Shown here: positions 7,254 through 15,051 of the stretch, piece by piece
Numbering within the stretch: the stretch's first letter is position 1
Layout: every line of letters begins with the position of its first letter
Source of the DNA: Acidimicrobiia bacterium
GTDB lineage: Bacteria > Actinomycetota > Acidimicrobiia > Spongiisociales > ZC4RG35
Length of the DNA stretch: 18,120 nucleotides
Reading direction: 5' to 3'
Assembly (NCBI GenBank): GCA_029865445.1
Contig: JAOUGY010000041.1
Coordinates: 1-18,120 of the forward strand
Position numbers and translations under genes: made by a program
The notes under the pieces: model-generated
The model's input: only the letters and a program-made list of their open reading frames with translations
What the model was told of the DNA's origin: nothing
The model's database searches: none

Positions 7254-8705
7254 ATGCGTGTGAAATCGGTTCGGTCCTTCGGGGGCAGCGAGGCCTCCGT
7301 CGCGGTGGTCGGCGTGTATGCAGGGCTCCGGTCGGCCCCCGGCACCGATTCCGTTCTCAAAGGGATCAAGTCATGGGTCCGGACCGCGCTGGTTGCGACC
7401 GGTTTCGACGGTGCCTCCGGCCAGGTTGCGGTGCTCGCCCTCCCCGACGGGTCGCCAGTTTCGAGGGTCGGGTTCGTCGGGCTTGGAGACGACCTGGACC
7501 TGGACGGCCTCCGTCAAGCTGCCGCCTTGGGTCGGAAGGCACTCGACAAGGAGACCCGAATCGCCACCACGCTTCATCGAGTTCCGCTCGATGGTGCGGC
7601 CGGAGCGGTGGTCGAGGGGATGGGCATGGCCGACTATCGATTCGACCGGTACAAGTCCCAACGCGTCGACAGGGATCCTCTCGGCATCGACCTCGTCGGT
7701 TCCACCGATGGCTGGGAAACCGAGACAGCGAGATCGGCCGTGGTGGTCGATGCCGTAGGATTGGCCCGCGACCTGGTCAACGAACCGTCGCGAGCCAAGT
7801 CGCCCGTCATGTTCGCCGAGCGGATCGGAACCCTCGCCGTCCGACACGGCGTCGCCACCGAGACCTGGGACATCGAACGCCTGACGGAGGAAGGCATGGG
7901 CGGCCTGATCGGCGTGGGCATGGGCTCGCACCGTCCGCCGTGTCTGTTCGTCGTGCATCACAAGCCGCGAAGGCCGAAAGCCAAGCTCGCCCTTGTCGGC
8001 AAGGGGATCGTGTTCGACTCGGGTGGTCTCTCCCTCAAGTCGGCGGACTTCATGGAGAACATGAAGGACGACATGGCCGGCGCCGCCGCCGTCGTTGCCG
8101 CCACCGTCGCCATCGCCCGTCTCGGTATCCCGGTCGAGGTGGTGGGGTACGCGGCTCTCGCAGAAAACATGCCGGGCGGAGGAGCCCAGCGACCGGGGGA
8201 CGTACTCCAGATCCGCAACGGAAAGACCATCGAGGTTCTGAACACCGATGCCGAAGGTCGACTCGTCCTGGCCGATGCCCTCTCGCTCGCCGCAGAAGGC
8301 AAGCCAGATCTCATCGTCGATGTCGCAACCTTGACCGGGGCATGCAAGGTGGCTCTCGGGCCCAAGATCGCCGGCGTCTTCGCCCGCGACGACGAGGCTG
8401 CGAACAAGGTGCTGGCGGCCGCTCGTTCGACGGGTGAGCGTATGTGGCACATGCCCCTGCCATCCGACTACCGGACGATGATCGATTCGGCGGTCGCCGA
8501 CATGAAGAACACGGGTCAGGGGCGGTACGGCGGCGCCATCACCGCCGCTCTCCTGTTGGAGGAGTTCGTCGGGGACACCCCGTGGGTCCACGTCGACATA
8601 GCCGGACCTGCATTCCTCGACACCGCCGAGCACTATCTGCCCAAGGGCGGCACTGGTTTCGGCGTTCGCGCACTCATCGAGCTCGCAGAGTCCATGAAGG
8701 CTTGA
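7254..8705 (+). CDS. pepA: Leucyl aminopeptidase (M17 family)
   Basis: The protein has 483 residues, the normal M17 length. It is a cytosolic hexameric dinuclear-metal enzyme that releases N-terminal residues, preferably leucine, from peptides and takes part in protein turnover. The metal and catalytic ligands are visible: Lys250 and Asp255 in VGKGIVFDSGG, Asp272/Asp273 in MKDDMAGAAA, and Asp332, Glu334 and Arg336 in the family signature NTDAEGRL (330-337). AENMPGGGAQRPGDVL lies just before the signature as usual. The N-terminal domain is more variable, as in the family. ATG 7254 is chosen because GGGAG stands 5 bases upstream; the frame is open further upstream but without support. It is transcribed divergently from the monooxygenase gene, and the cysteine desulfurase follows after 26 bases. 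Confidence 0.95.
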   Translation: MRVKSVRSFGGSEASVAVVGVYAGLRSAPGTDSVLKGIKSWVRTALVATGFDGASGQVAVLALPDGSPVSRVGFVGLGDDLDLDGLRQAAALGRKALDKETRIATTLHRVPLDGAAGAVVEGMGMADYRFDRYKSQRVDRDPLGIDLVGSTDGWETETARSAVVVDAVGLARDLVNEPSRAKSPVMFAERIGTLAVRHGVATETWDIERLTEEGMGGLIGVGMGSHRPPCLFVVHHKPRRPKAKLALVGKGIVFDSGGLSLKSADFMENMKDDMAGAAAVVAATVAIARLGIPVEVVGYAALAENMPGGGAQRPGDVLQIRNGKTIEVLNTDAEGRLVLADALSLAAEGKPDLIVDVATLTGACKVALGPKIAGVFARDDEAANKVLAAARSTGERMWHMPLPSDYRTMIDSAVADMKNTGQGRYGGAITAALLLEEFVGDTPWVHVDIAGPAFLDTAEHYLPKGGTGFGVRALIELAESMKA

Positions 8706-8731
8706 AGCCGGAGCGGTGCGAGAATACGGGC

Positions 8732-9838
8732 GTGCCGTATCTCGACCACGCCGCCACCACGCCGATGCGTCCCGAAGTCTGGGAGGCGATGGCGCCGTTC
8801 GCCCATGAGCTGTTCGGCAACGCTTCGGGTGCCCACCGATACGCCCGGCAGGCGAAGAACGCGTACGAGGAAGCCCGGGAGCGGGCGGCAGCCGTGCTGG
8901 GCTGCGGGGCGCGAGAGATCGTGTTCACGAGCGGCGGCACCGAGGCGGACAACCTGGCGATCAAGGGTCGGGCGCTGCGGGAAGGCCGCGGGGGGATCGT
9001 GATCTCCCAGGTCGAGCATGAAGCCGTGATCGAAGCGGCGGAGTTCTGCGAGCGGCTCGGCAGCCCAGTGTATGCGGTCGCCGTCGATCCCCAGGGCCGG
9101 GTGGATCCAACCCAGGTGTCCGCCCACGTGAATGACGACACGGCGGTCGTGTCGGTGATGGCGGCCAACAACGAGACGGGGGTGATCCAGCCCGTCAGAG
9201 AGATCGTCGACGCCGTTGCGGGTCGGGCCCCGGTGCACACCGACGCCGTGCAGGCCTTCAACTCGACGGACGTGAATGTGGAGGCATTGGGGGTGGACAT
9301 GCTGAGCCTGTCTGCTCACAAGTTTGGAGGGCCCAAGGGTGTGGGGCTGCTGTATGTGCGGGATGGACTGTCGCTGGAAGCCGTGATCCACGGTGGCGGG
9401 CAGGAGTTGGGGCGGCGGTCGGGGACCTCGAACGTGATGGGTGCGGTCGGAATGGTCGTTGCGATGGAGTTGGCGGCCGCCGATCGGACCGGGTTCCAAC
9501 GTCGGGTCGGCGAAGCCAGAGATCGGTTCGTCCAGGGGCTGGCCGGCGTCGCTACACCGACGATCGAGAAGGTCGATGTGCTGGCGTCGCATGCTCATCT
9601 CCGTTTCCCCGGGGTCCGCAACGAGAGCCTCCTCATACGGCTCGACCGGGACGGGTTGGCGGTTTCGGTCGGCTCGGCGTGTGCCTCCGGTGCCGCCACA
9701 GTGAGCCATGTGCTGACGGCGATGGGAGTCGCACCGGAAGCGGCCCGGGAAAGCCTCCGGTTCTCGTTCGGTTGGACGAACCAGGCAGAGGACGGCGACG
9801 AGGCGGCCCGGGTCGTTCTCGCCGCGTTGGACCGATGA
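8732..9838 (+). CDS. Cysteine desulfurase (NifS/IscS family), probable sulfur donor for MnmA
   Basis: The protein has 368 residues and is a PLP-dependent aminotransferase-fold class V enzyme that converts cysteine to alanine and carries the sulfur as persulfide. The start PYLDHAATTPMRPEV is the classic NifS/IscS N-terminus. PLP-binding segments are TSGGTEADNLAIKG, ANNETGVIQP, HTDAVQ and SAHKFGGPKG with Schiff-base Lys197. The catalytic cysteine is Cys317 in GSACASGAAT. The GTG at 8732 is chosen because the family begins directly at YLDHAATTP; the ribosome-binding site is weak (GAGA about 8 bases upstream). Its stop overlaps the ATG of mnmA (ATGA), so the two are almost certainly co-translated and the enzyme probably feeds tRNA thiolation. 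No scaffold (iscU/sufU) or regulator gene is adjacent, which argues against a dedicated Fe-S operon here. Confidence 0.93.
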   Translation: MPYLDHAATTPMRPEVWEAMAPFAHELFGNASGAHRYARQAKNAYEEARERAAAVLGCGAREIVFTSGGTEADNLAIKGRALREGRGGIVISQVEHEAVIEAAEFCERLGSPVYAVAVDPQGRVDPTQVSAHVNDDTAVVSVMAANNETGVIQPVREIVDAVAGRAPVHTDAVQAFNSTDVNVEALGVDMLSLSAHKFGGPKGVGLLYVRDGLSLEAVIHGGGQELGRRSGTSNVMGAVGMVVAMELAAADRTGFQRRVGEARDRFVQGLAGVATPTIEKVDVLASHAHLRFPGVRNESLLIRLDRDGLAVSVGSACASGAATVSHVLTAMGVAPEAARESLRFSFGWTNQAEDGDEAARVVLAALDR

Positions 9839-10893
9839 CCCGGGTGCTGGTCGCCATGTCGGGCGGCGTCGATTCGTCGGTGGCTGCGGCTCGCATGGTC
9901 GAGGAAGGCCATGAGGTGGTCGGGGTCACGATGAAGATGTGGGCCGGACCCAACGGTGAGGCGCCAACCAGCGGGTGCTGCACGATCTCCGACACCGAGG
10001 ACGCCCGGCGGGTCGCCGCCCAACTCGGCATCCCCTACTACGTGCTCGACTACACCGACCGGTTCCAGGTGGGGGTGATCGATCGGTTCGTCGACGACTA
10101 TCTGCACGGCCGCACGCCCAATCCGTGCGTCGAGTGCAATCGGACCGTGAAGTTCCGGCATCTGCTCGACCAGGCGGAGGATTTCGATTGCGACCTCCTG
10201 GTCACCGGCCACTACGCCCGGGTGGTCGAACGGGAGGGGCGGTTTGGCTTGTTGCGCGGGGTCGATCGAGCAAAGGATCAGAGTTACGTTCTCTCGATGC
10301 TCGGCCAGGACCAGCTGCGACGCACGCGGTTGCCGATCGGGGAGCTCGACAAGGTCGAAACCAGGGCGATCGCTTCTGAGCTCGGGCTGAGGACCGCCCT
10401 CAAGCCGGAGAGCATGGACATCTGCTTCGTCGGGCAGGGCGACTACCGGTCGTTTCTGGCGTCGGTCACCGACGCCGCCGACCGAGCCGGCCCGTTCGTC
10501 GACACCGACGGGCAGGTGTTGGGCGAGCACCGTGGCGTCGCCAACGTGACGATCGGCCAGCGCAAGGGTCTGGGTGTGGCATTCGGCGAGCCGAGGTACG
10601 TCGTCGACGTGATCCCCGAGACGGCGACGGTGGTGCTCGGATCGCGTTCGGATCTGGCGGTCACGGGTGTCGTGGGCACGCATTGGACCTATGTCGACGC
10701 CGTGCCGGAGACAGGCGCAAGGCTGATGGCTCAATACCGGGCCCACGGTCAGGTTGCGGAGGCGCGCTACCTGGGAGAGCGCATCGAGTTCGCCGCCCCG
10801 CAGTACGGGGTTGCGCCCGGCCAGACCATCGCCCTCTACTCAGGAGATGCGGTGGTGGCGAGCGCCGTGATCGAGAGCACGATCAAGGTCTAG
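9835..10893 (+). CDS. mnmA: tRNA-specific 2-thiouridylase MnmA
   Basis: The protein has 352 residues, typical of MnmA. The enzyme adenylates and thiolates U34 of the tRNAs for Lys, Glu and Gln (s2U34), improving decoding of purine-ending codons. The PP-loop ATP site is SGGVDSS at 9-15. The nucleophile is Cys98 in TPNPCVECNRTVKF and the second catalytic cysteine is Cys197 in MDICFVGQGDYR, matching the Cys102/Cys199 pair of E. coli. GHYAR and DQSYVL are also conserved. Cys101 makes a CxxC with the first cysteine. The start ATG 9835 overlaps the desulfurase stop by 4 bases and there is no strong ribosome-binding site, which indicates translational coupling. A candidate hairpin terminator follows directly downstream. 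Confidence 0.96.
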   Translation: MTRVLVAMSGGVDSSVAAARMVEEGHEVVGVTMKMWAGPNGEAPTSGCCTISDTEDARRVAAQLGIPYYVLDYTDRFQVGVIDRFVDDYLHGRTPNPCVECNRTVKFRHLLDQAEDFDCDLLVTGHYARVVEREGRFGLLRGVDRAKDQSYVLSMLGQDQLRRTRLPIGELDKVETRAIASELGLRTALKPESMDICFVGQGDYRSFLASVTDAADRAGPFVDTDGQVLGEHRGVANVTIGQRKGLGVAFGEPRYVVDVIPETATVVLGSRSDLAVTGVVGTHWTYVDAVPETGARLMAQYRAHGQVAEARYLGERIEFAAPQYGVAPGQTIALYSGDAVVASAVIESTIKV

Positions 10894-10895
10894 TT

Positions 10896-10943
10896 CCACC
10901 CATACCCCGGATTGGAGCGAGACGTCCGGGAGTGTTCGGGTGG
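10896..10943 (+). terminator. Candidate hairpin terminator after mnmA
   Basis: Two nested stems can form three bases after the mnmA stop: CCACCC (10896-10901) with GGGTGG (10938-10943), and CCCGGA (10906-10911) with TCCGGG (10925-10930). They are separated by an internal loop, and no T-run follows, as is common in high-GC actinobacteria. It would also lie downstream of the small minus-strand reading frame ending at 10969. Confidence 0.35.
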
Positions 10944-10968
10944 GCAGGTGTAGAGAAGTGCCCCGGTG

Positions 10969-11211
10969 CTAGGCCTCGACGGGGGTGTCGGGGGTGCGAA
11001 GGATCATGCCCCCGGGGAGTATCTGGACGTTGGCGGGTTCGAGGTCGTTGACTATCAATTGGCGGTCATTGGGTCGCCATTCGAATTCGAGTGTGCCTGT
11101 TTCGATGGGCGCCCTCGAGGAGGGTGCGCCGTACCAGTCGAGTGTGCCGGATCCGTTGGGTCGGAACTCCCAGTAGAGCCCTCCTGTGATGTCGCCCGCC
11201 AGCTCGAGCAT
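10969..11211 (-). CDS. Small hypothetical protein, possibly a 5'-truncated remnant
   Basis: An 80-residue frame runs from ATG 11211 to TAG 10969. I do not recognise the family. The composition looks protein-like: GGLYWEFRPNGSGTLDW and GTLEFEWRPNDRQLIV read like two beta-hairpins of a small beta-barrel (lipocalin- or META-like pattern of aromatic residues alternating with Gly/Asp/Asn turns). Codons mostly end in C or G as in the neighbours, which supports real coding on this strand. No signal peptide or membrane segment is present, and no ribosome-binding site precedes the ATG. The frame stays open upstream through the 35-base palindromic repeats, without a start codon in between. It may be the 3' part of a gene whose 5' end was lost or displaced by the repeats. 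The competing plus-strand frame looks less protein-like. Confidence 0.45.
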   Translation of the reverse strand: MLELAGDITGGLYWEFRPNGSGTLDWYGAPSSRAPIETGTLEFEWRPNDRQLIVNDLEPANVQILPGGMILRTPDTPVEA

Positions 11212-11260
11212 GGGCGGTGCGGTCGGAAGCTGTGTGACTTGCGGGCACCTACGGCGAACA

Positions 11261-11345
11261 CCAACCCAGGGTTGGTTGCGTGGATTTTCACTTCCTCAAC
11301 CCTGGGTTGGTTGCGTGGATATTCACTTCCTCAACCCTGGGTTGG
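11261..11345. repeat. Tandem 35-base palindromic repeat (two full units plus a partial third)
   Basis: Three palindromic cores of the form CAACCC(A/T)GGGTTG are centred at 11268, 11303 and 11338, exactly 35 bases apart. Units 11262-11296 and 11297-11331 match except for A/T at the core centre and one T/A in the spacer part; the third unit (11332-11345) has only the core. Each core can form a 6-7 bp hairpin with almost no loop. The repeat is in the noncoding gap between mnmA and purK. The period is not a multiple of three, so the short frames reading through it are not genes. Candidates are a protein-binding array, a REP-like element or a variable-number tandem repeat. Confidence 0.9.
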
Positions 11346-11373
11346 CGGGGTGTGGGTGGCGCTTGGGGGTGCG

Positions 11374-11390
11374 AGGGGGTTCATCCCCCT
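11374..11390 (+). other. Small hairpin in the purK leader
   Basis: AGGGGG (11374-11379) and CCCCCT (11385-11390) flank the loop TTCAT, ending 23 bases before the purK ATG. It could be part of a 5' leader, but there is no recognisable riboswitch and no T-run. The rest of 10944-11413 outside the small frame, the tandem repeat and this hairpin shows nothing I can identify. Confidence 0.3.
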
Positions 11391-11413
11391 GCACAACGTT
11401 ATTGTCCCGGACC

Positions 11414-12559
11414 ATGTCGTCAGTCCTTGGTGTTGTTGGAGCGGGGCAGCTCGGGCGGATGATGCACCAGGCCGGGATCTCGCTTGGGGTTCCGATGCGT
11501 TTCCTTGCCGCCGATGAGCAGGACTCTGCGGTGCAGGTCGCGCCGGACTGGGAGATGGGTTCGGCCATGAGCGACGTGGATCTGCGCCGATTCTCGGCAT
11601 CGTGCGACGTGGTCACGTTCGAGCACGAAGTGGTCGATCTCGAGGGTCTGGAAGATCTGGAACGGTCGGGTGTCGTCTTCCGGCCGTCGTCACGGTCGCT
11701 GCGGGTGGTGGCGGACAAGCTCGGCATGCGGCGGGCGGTCGGGTGGTCGGGGTTGCCGGTGCCCCCGTGGCGGCAGGTGAAGACGAGGGAGGAGCTCGAT
11801 GAGGCATTGTCCGAGTGGCCCCGTGCGGTCCTGAAGCCGGCTCGTGGTGGCTACGACGGCCGGGGCGTGTTTGTGGTTGATGATCCATCCGAAGGGCGGG
11901 AGTTGGGTGAGAGGCTTCTGGGTAGGCGGGTGCCTCTGCTCGTCGAGCCGGTGATCGACTTCGATTCCGAGGTGGCCGTGATCGTCGCTCGGCGCCTGGG
12001 TGGGGAGATGGTGGTGTACGACCCGGTGACCACGTTGCAGGTCGACGGACAGTGCCGTCAGGTGACGGCGCCCACCGGCCTGCCGGAGGCGGTGGTCGAA
12101 GACATCAAGTCGATCGGCGCCCGAGTGGCCGACTCGATCGAGGTGGTGGGTCTGGTGGCGGTGGAGATCTTCGTCGTGGGCGCCGACCTCCTGGTCAACG
12201 AACTGGCGGTGAGACCTCACAACTCGGGGCATCACAGTATCGAAGGGTGTGTGACGTCTCAGTTCGAGAATCACATCAGAGCAGTTCTCGATCTTCCGCT
12301 CGGCGTTCCCGATCTCGTCGCTCCCGGTGTGGCGATGGTCAACGTCATCGGAACGGGAGTAGAGCCTCGGACCCGACTCTCCGACGCGCTGGCGCAGGAT
12401 TCCGGGGCCCGGATCCATCTGTACGGGAAGGAACCTCGCATCGACCGTAAGATCGGTCACGTCACGGTGTGCGCCTCCGAGGTCGAGGAGGCGGTCGGTC
12501 GAGCCTGGGCGGTTGTCGAGGCGCTCGGCGGGCAGGTGCCGGAGGAGGTCGAGCGTTGA
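11414..12559 (+). CDS. purK: N5-carboxyaminoimidazole ribonucleotide synthase PurK
   Basis: The protein has 381 residues, as usual for PurK. It carboxylates AIR to N5-CAIR with ATP and bicarbonate in de novo purine synthesis. The N-terminal nucleotide-fold motif GVVGAGQLGRMM lies at about residues 6-17. The central ATP-grasp domain contains DKLGMRRA, PRAVLKPARGGYDGRGV and a central EPVIDFDSEVAVIVAR. The C-terminal signature NELAVRPHNSGHHSIEGCVTSQFENHIRAVLDLPLG is near-consensus for the family. ATG 11414 is chosen because the family starts a few residues before the GAGQLGRM motif. The longer upstream frame would translate the palindromic repeats and is rejected. There is no strong ribosome-binding site. 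The stop overlaps the purE start by 3-4 bases, so the two subunits of the two-step carboxylation are coupled. Confidence 0.95.
   Translation: MSSVLGVVGAGQLGRMMHQAGISLGVPMRFLAADEQDSAVQVAPDWEMGSAMSDVDLRRFSASCDVVTFEHEVVDLEGLEDLERSGVVFRPSSRSLRVVADKLGMRRAVGWSGLPVPPWRQVKTREELDEALSEWPRAVLKPARGGYDGRGVFVVDDPSEGRELGERLLGRRVPLLVEPVIDFDSEVAVIVARRLGGEMVVYDPVTTLQVDGQCRQVTAPTGLPEAVVEDIKSIGARVADSIEVVGLVAVEIFVVGADLLVNELAVRPHNSGHHSIEGCVTSQFENHIRAVLDLPLGVPDLVAPGVAMVNVIGTGVEPRTRLSDALAQDSGARIHLYGKEPRIDRKIGHVTVCASEVEEAVGRAWAVVEALGGQVPEEVER
12541..12548 (+). promoter_or_regulatory. Shine-Dalgarno site deciding the purE TTG start
   Basis: GGAGGAGG within the end of purK lies 7 bases before TTG 12556. This is among the best ribosome-binding sites in the window and supports the rare start codon. 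Confidence 0.75.
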
Positions 12560-13053
12560 GAGTCGCGGTGGTGATGGGAAGTTCGTCGGATTACCCGACG
12601 TTGGAACCTGCAGTTGACACGCTGCGTGAGTTCGGGGTCGAGTTCGAGGCGCGTGTGGTGTCGGCGCATCGAACACCGGAGGCGATGATCGAGTTCGGCA
12701 AAGGAGCCGCCGACGCGGGATTCTCGGTGATCATTGCCGCCGCCGGTGGCGCCGCCCATCTGCCCGGAATGCTGGCGTCGGTGACGTCGCTGCCCGTCAT
12801 CGGTGTACCGGTGCCGATCACCGCTCTCGATGGCATGGACGCGCTGCTTTCGATCGTGCAGATGCCGGCGGGTATCCCGGTGGCAACCATGGCCATCGGG
12901 GGAGCGATCAACGCTGCGCTGCTGGCAGTCCGGATCCTCGCCCTGTCCGATCCTGATCTGGCTACGAAGCTCGAGGAACACGCCGCCGGTTTGCGAGCCA
13001 AAGCCGTCTCTGGCGACGCGGAGGTCAGAGACCGGGCTCACGGTCTTTCATGA
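12556..13053 (+). CDS. purE: N5-carboxyaminoimidazole ribonucleotide mutase PurE (class I)
   Basis: The protein has 165 residues and converts N5-CAIR made by PurK into CAIR. The active-site motifs are all present: VVMGSSSDYPTLEPA near the N-terminus, VVSAHRTPEAM, IAAAGGAAHLPGMLAS, and SIVQMPAGIPVATMAIGGA. Dependence on an adjacent purK marks it as class I. The start is TTG 12556: it overlaps the purK stop (TTGA) and a strong GGAGGAGG at 12541-12548 stands 7 bases upstream. The next in-frame candidate, GTG or ATG inside VAVVMG, would remove the first beta-strand. The gene ends directly in a strong terminator. Confidence 0.95.
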   Translation: MRVAVVMGSSSDYPTLEPAVDTLREFGVEFEARVVSAHRTPEAMIEFGKGAADAGFSVIIAAAGGAAHLPGMLASVTSLPVIGVPVPITALDGMDALLSIVQMPAGIPVATMAIGGAINAALLAVRILALSDPDLATKLEEHAAGLRAKAVSGDAEVRDRAHGLS

Positions 13054-13086
13054 AATAGGGCCCGGCCGAGTGGCCGGGCCCTATTT
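13053..13086. terminator. Bidirectional intrinsic terminator between purE and the 5'-nucleotidase gene
   Basis: A perfect 15-bp stem (13053-13067 with 13072-13086) closes a GAGT loop. The GC-rich core GGGCCCGGCC is flanked by AAATA and TATTT, so on either strand the stem ends in a short T-rich run. It begins on the last base of the purE stop codon and lies 21 bases past the stop of the convergent nucleotidase gene, so it can serve both. Confidence 0.9.
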
Positions 13087-13106
13087 CGTTGTTCGTGAGC
13101 TCGGGT

Positions 13107-14858
13107 TCAGTTGAGCTCGTTGACCCTGTCCGTGGATGGCGGTGACACCGGGCTGAACGTCCCCAGGTAGTTCACCAACGCCAACAGGTCGTTGCCGCCG
13201 TCCAAGCGTGGACCGGCCACGGTGGCGAACGTCCCGAAGTTGTCACCACCGTCCGCCAGGAAGTTGTTGGCGGTGACCGCGTAAACGGCATTCATGTCCA
13301 GCGGCACGCCGTCCAGTTGCACGTTTGTCACGCTGACCGACGTGCAGTTGCCGGTCTCGATCGTCTTGGCGAGGTCGTAGGTGAAACCTTCCGACACGCC
13401 GAGGTGGAGGAACGGACGGCTGGAGCCGGCCGGCTGGCATTGCTCTTCGAGGACCGAGACGATCTCGGCACCGGTCATCCCGAAGGTCAGCAGGGTGTTG
13501 CCAAACGGCTGGAACGTGAACGCCTCACCGAAGGTGACGACACCGTCACCCTCGCCGTCGGACTGCGCATACGTGAGATCGGACCGTACGCCACCCGGGT
13601 TCATGAACGCGATCTGGGCGCCGTTGGCCGAGGTCGACCACAGCTGGGCGTCGGCGACAAGGTTTCCGGCCGGAGATTCCACGCCCCGGTCGGACCCTGT
13701 CGGAACGCCACCGCGGTTGATGTTCTCGGTGATCGTGCCGACCGGCGTGGAGCCGGCCACGTCGAACAGCGGCGTCCACTTGTCGATGATCTTCGTGATG
13801 GCGGGATCCGGAGTGAGTTCGGCCCGGACGACTGCGTGGTTCTGGGCGGTGCTCAGGTCGCGCCGGACGTCGTCCGTGCGCTTGTCGAGCACGAGGTCGA
13901 TCTCGGAGACCACACGACCGTACGAGTAGGAGCTGGTGACGATGCGGGGTTGACCCGAAGCGTCCTCCAGCAGGCAGTTGTACGGGAGGTGGGTGTGACC
14001 GGTGACCATGACGTCGATCTCAGGATCGAGGGCGTCGTTGATGGCGACGATCGGACCCGAGATGCCCTCGCAAGCATTGATCTCACCCGGAGCCGGAGTC
14101 TGCGATCCACCCTCGTGGAGAAGCACGATGATGGCCTCGACTCCCTGCGCCTTGAGGATCGGCACCAGGGCATTGGCGGTCTCCGCCTCGTCCAGGAAGT
14201 CCCAACCTTCGATGCCGACGGCAGCCACGAGGGTGTCGGTCGCTTCGAGGGTCATGCCGATGAAAGCGACGTCGATGCTCTCGAACCGTTCGATCCAGTA
14301 CGGGGGAAGCGGGGTCTCGCCGGTGGCCTCGTTGACCACGTTGGCGGACAGCCACTGGAAGTCGGCGCCCGCATAGGGCTCGTCGGGGAAGTAGCAGCCG
14401 TCGAGGGGATGGCAGCCGCCATCCTGCATCCGCAGGAGTTCGGTCACCCCTTCGTCGAACTCATGGTTTCCGACGCTCGACACGTCGAGGCCCATTGCGT
14501 TGAGGGACTCGACCGATGGCTCGTCGTGGAACAAACCAGAGAAGGCGGGCGACCCGCCGATCAGGTCACCGGCCGCCACGGTGAGCGTGTACTTGTTGCC
14601 TTGACGGAGCTCCTTGAGCTTCGTGGACAGGTACTCGCCCCCACCGGAGGGGTCCTCACCGATATTGCCGGCATCGGTGTCCTTGACGTGACCGTGATAG
14701 TCATTGAAAGCCAGCAGTTGAAGCTGGACGAGCTGGCCCGGAGGATCGGGCTTCTTGGCGTCGGCCGGTGATCCGGCCAGAGCCATGGTTGCGAGCACCA
14801 TGAACAGGGCCACCAGCAGGGCTGTGCTCCGGCGCACTCGCGCGAACGTTGACGACAT
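13107..14858 (-). CDS. Secreted bifunctional metallophosphatase / 5'-nucleotidase (UshA-like)
   Basis: The protein has 583 residues and probably acts outside the membrane, removing phosphate from nucleotides to salvage nucleosides and phosphate. A signal peptide spans residues 1-34 (RVRR, hydrophobic core STALLVALFMVLATMALAG, cleavage after ADA). The metallophosphatase domain has Asp53/His55 in FNDYHG, Asp98 in AAGDLIGGSP, Asn131/His132 in VGNHEFDEG, and GHTH at 287-290. The C-terminal 5'-nucleotidase domain has NLVADAQLW, MNPGGVRSD (Asn420), GEAFTFQPFGNTL and the substrate loop GVSEGFTYD. The protein ends soon after this domain with no LPXTG signal or membrane anchor, so it may be released or held by other means. 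ATG 14858 is preferred to GTG 14870: GGAG stands about 7 bases before the ATG, whereas the GTG abuts its purine tract. It is separated from IF-1 by a hairpin. Confidence 0.93.
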   Translation of the reverse strand: MSSTFARVRRSTALLVALFMVLATMALAGSPADAKKPDPPGQLVQLQLLAFNDYHGHVKDTDAGNIGEDPSGGGEYLSTKLKELRQGNKYTLTVAAGDLIGGSPAFSGLFHDEPSVESLNAMGLDVSSVGNHEFDEGVTELLRMQDGGCHPLDGCYFPDEPYAGADFQWLSANVVNEATGETPLPPYWIERFESIDVAFIGMTLEATDTLVAAVGIEGWDFLDEAETANALVPILKAQGVEAIIVLLHEGGSQTPAPGEINACEGISGPIVAINDALDPEIDVMVTGHTHLPYNCLLEDASGQPRIVTSSYSYGRVVSEIDLVLDKRTDDVRRDLSTAQNHAVVRAELTPDPAITKIIDKWTPLFDVAGSTPVGTITENINRGGVPTGSDRGVESPAGNLVADAQLWSTSANGAQIAFMNPGGVRSDLTYAQSDGEGDGVVTFGEAFTFQPFGNTLLTFGMTGAEIVSVLEEQCQPAGSSRPFLHLGVSEGFTYDLAKTIETGNCTSVSVTNVQLDGVPLDMNAVYAVTANNFLADGGDNFGTFATVAGPRLDGGNDLLALVNYLGTFSPVSPPSTDRVNELN

Positions 14859-14996
14859 GAGTCTCTCCACTCCCTCTCGGTCTCGCCCTGCACTCCCACA
14901 GGGACGCGATCCCTTTCTACCACGTCCCGAGTGTCTCGGATTCGGAGGTCATAAAAAATCGGGGGACTCTTGCTACGCCGGCAAGACCATCGGAAC

Positions 14997-15029
14997 GGTG
15001 AATGCCGGCCCTCGGGGCCGGCATTCACC
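14997..15029 (-). terminator. Strong hairpin after the IF-1 gene, probable terminator
   Basis: A perfect 15-bp stem, 14997-15011 with 15015-15029, has the core GCCGGCCC and a three-base loop TCG. It lies 23 bases past the IF-1 stop on the minus strand. No T-run follows immediately, but a T6 tract (A6 at 14953-14958 on the plus strand) occurs about 40 bases further on, after a weak TCTTGC/GCAAGA hairpin. It probably separates the RRM/IF-1 operon from the nucleotidase gene. Confidence 0.75.
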
Positions 15030-15051
15030 TCGGACTCTCGCGAGTCGCTTC

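Noticed and set aside
7371..8633. A 420-codon open frame on the minus strand
   Set aside because: It mirrors pepA; the NTDAEGRL signature is on the plus strand.
11261..11345. Possible CRISPR array
   Set aside because: The units follow each other without spacers, are only two and a half in number, and no cas gene is nearby.
11186..11413. Upstream extension of purK
   Set aside because: It would translate the palindromic repeats, and the PurK family begins only a few residues before the GAGQLGRM motif.
10966..11517. A 183-codon plus-strand frame between mnmA and purK
   Set aside because: It runs through the tandem repeats and into purK in the wrong frame, and the opposite strand has the better codon use in its first part.
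13317..14771. A 484-codon open frame on the plus strand
   Set aside because: It is antisense to the 5'-nucleotidase gene, which has a signal peptide and all catalytic motifs.
14871..14996. Possible riboswitch or regulatory RNA upstream of the 5'-nucleotidase gene
   Set aside because: Only a short TCTTGC/GCAAGA hairpin and a T6 tract are visible; no known riboswitch core could be matched.
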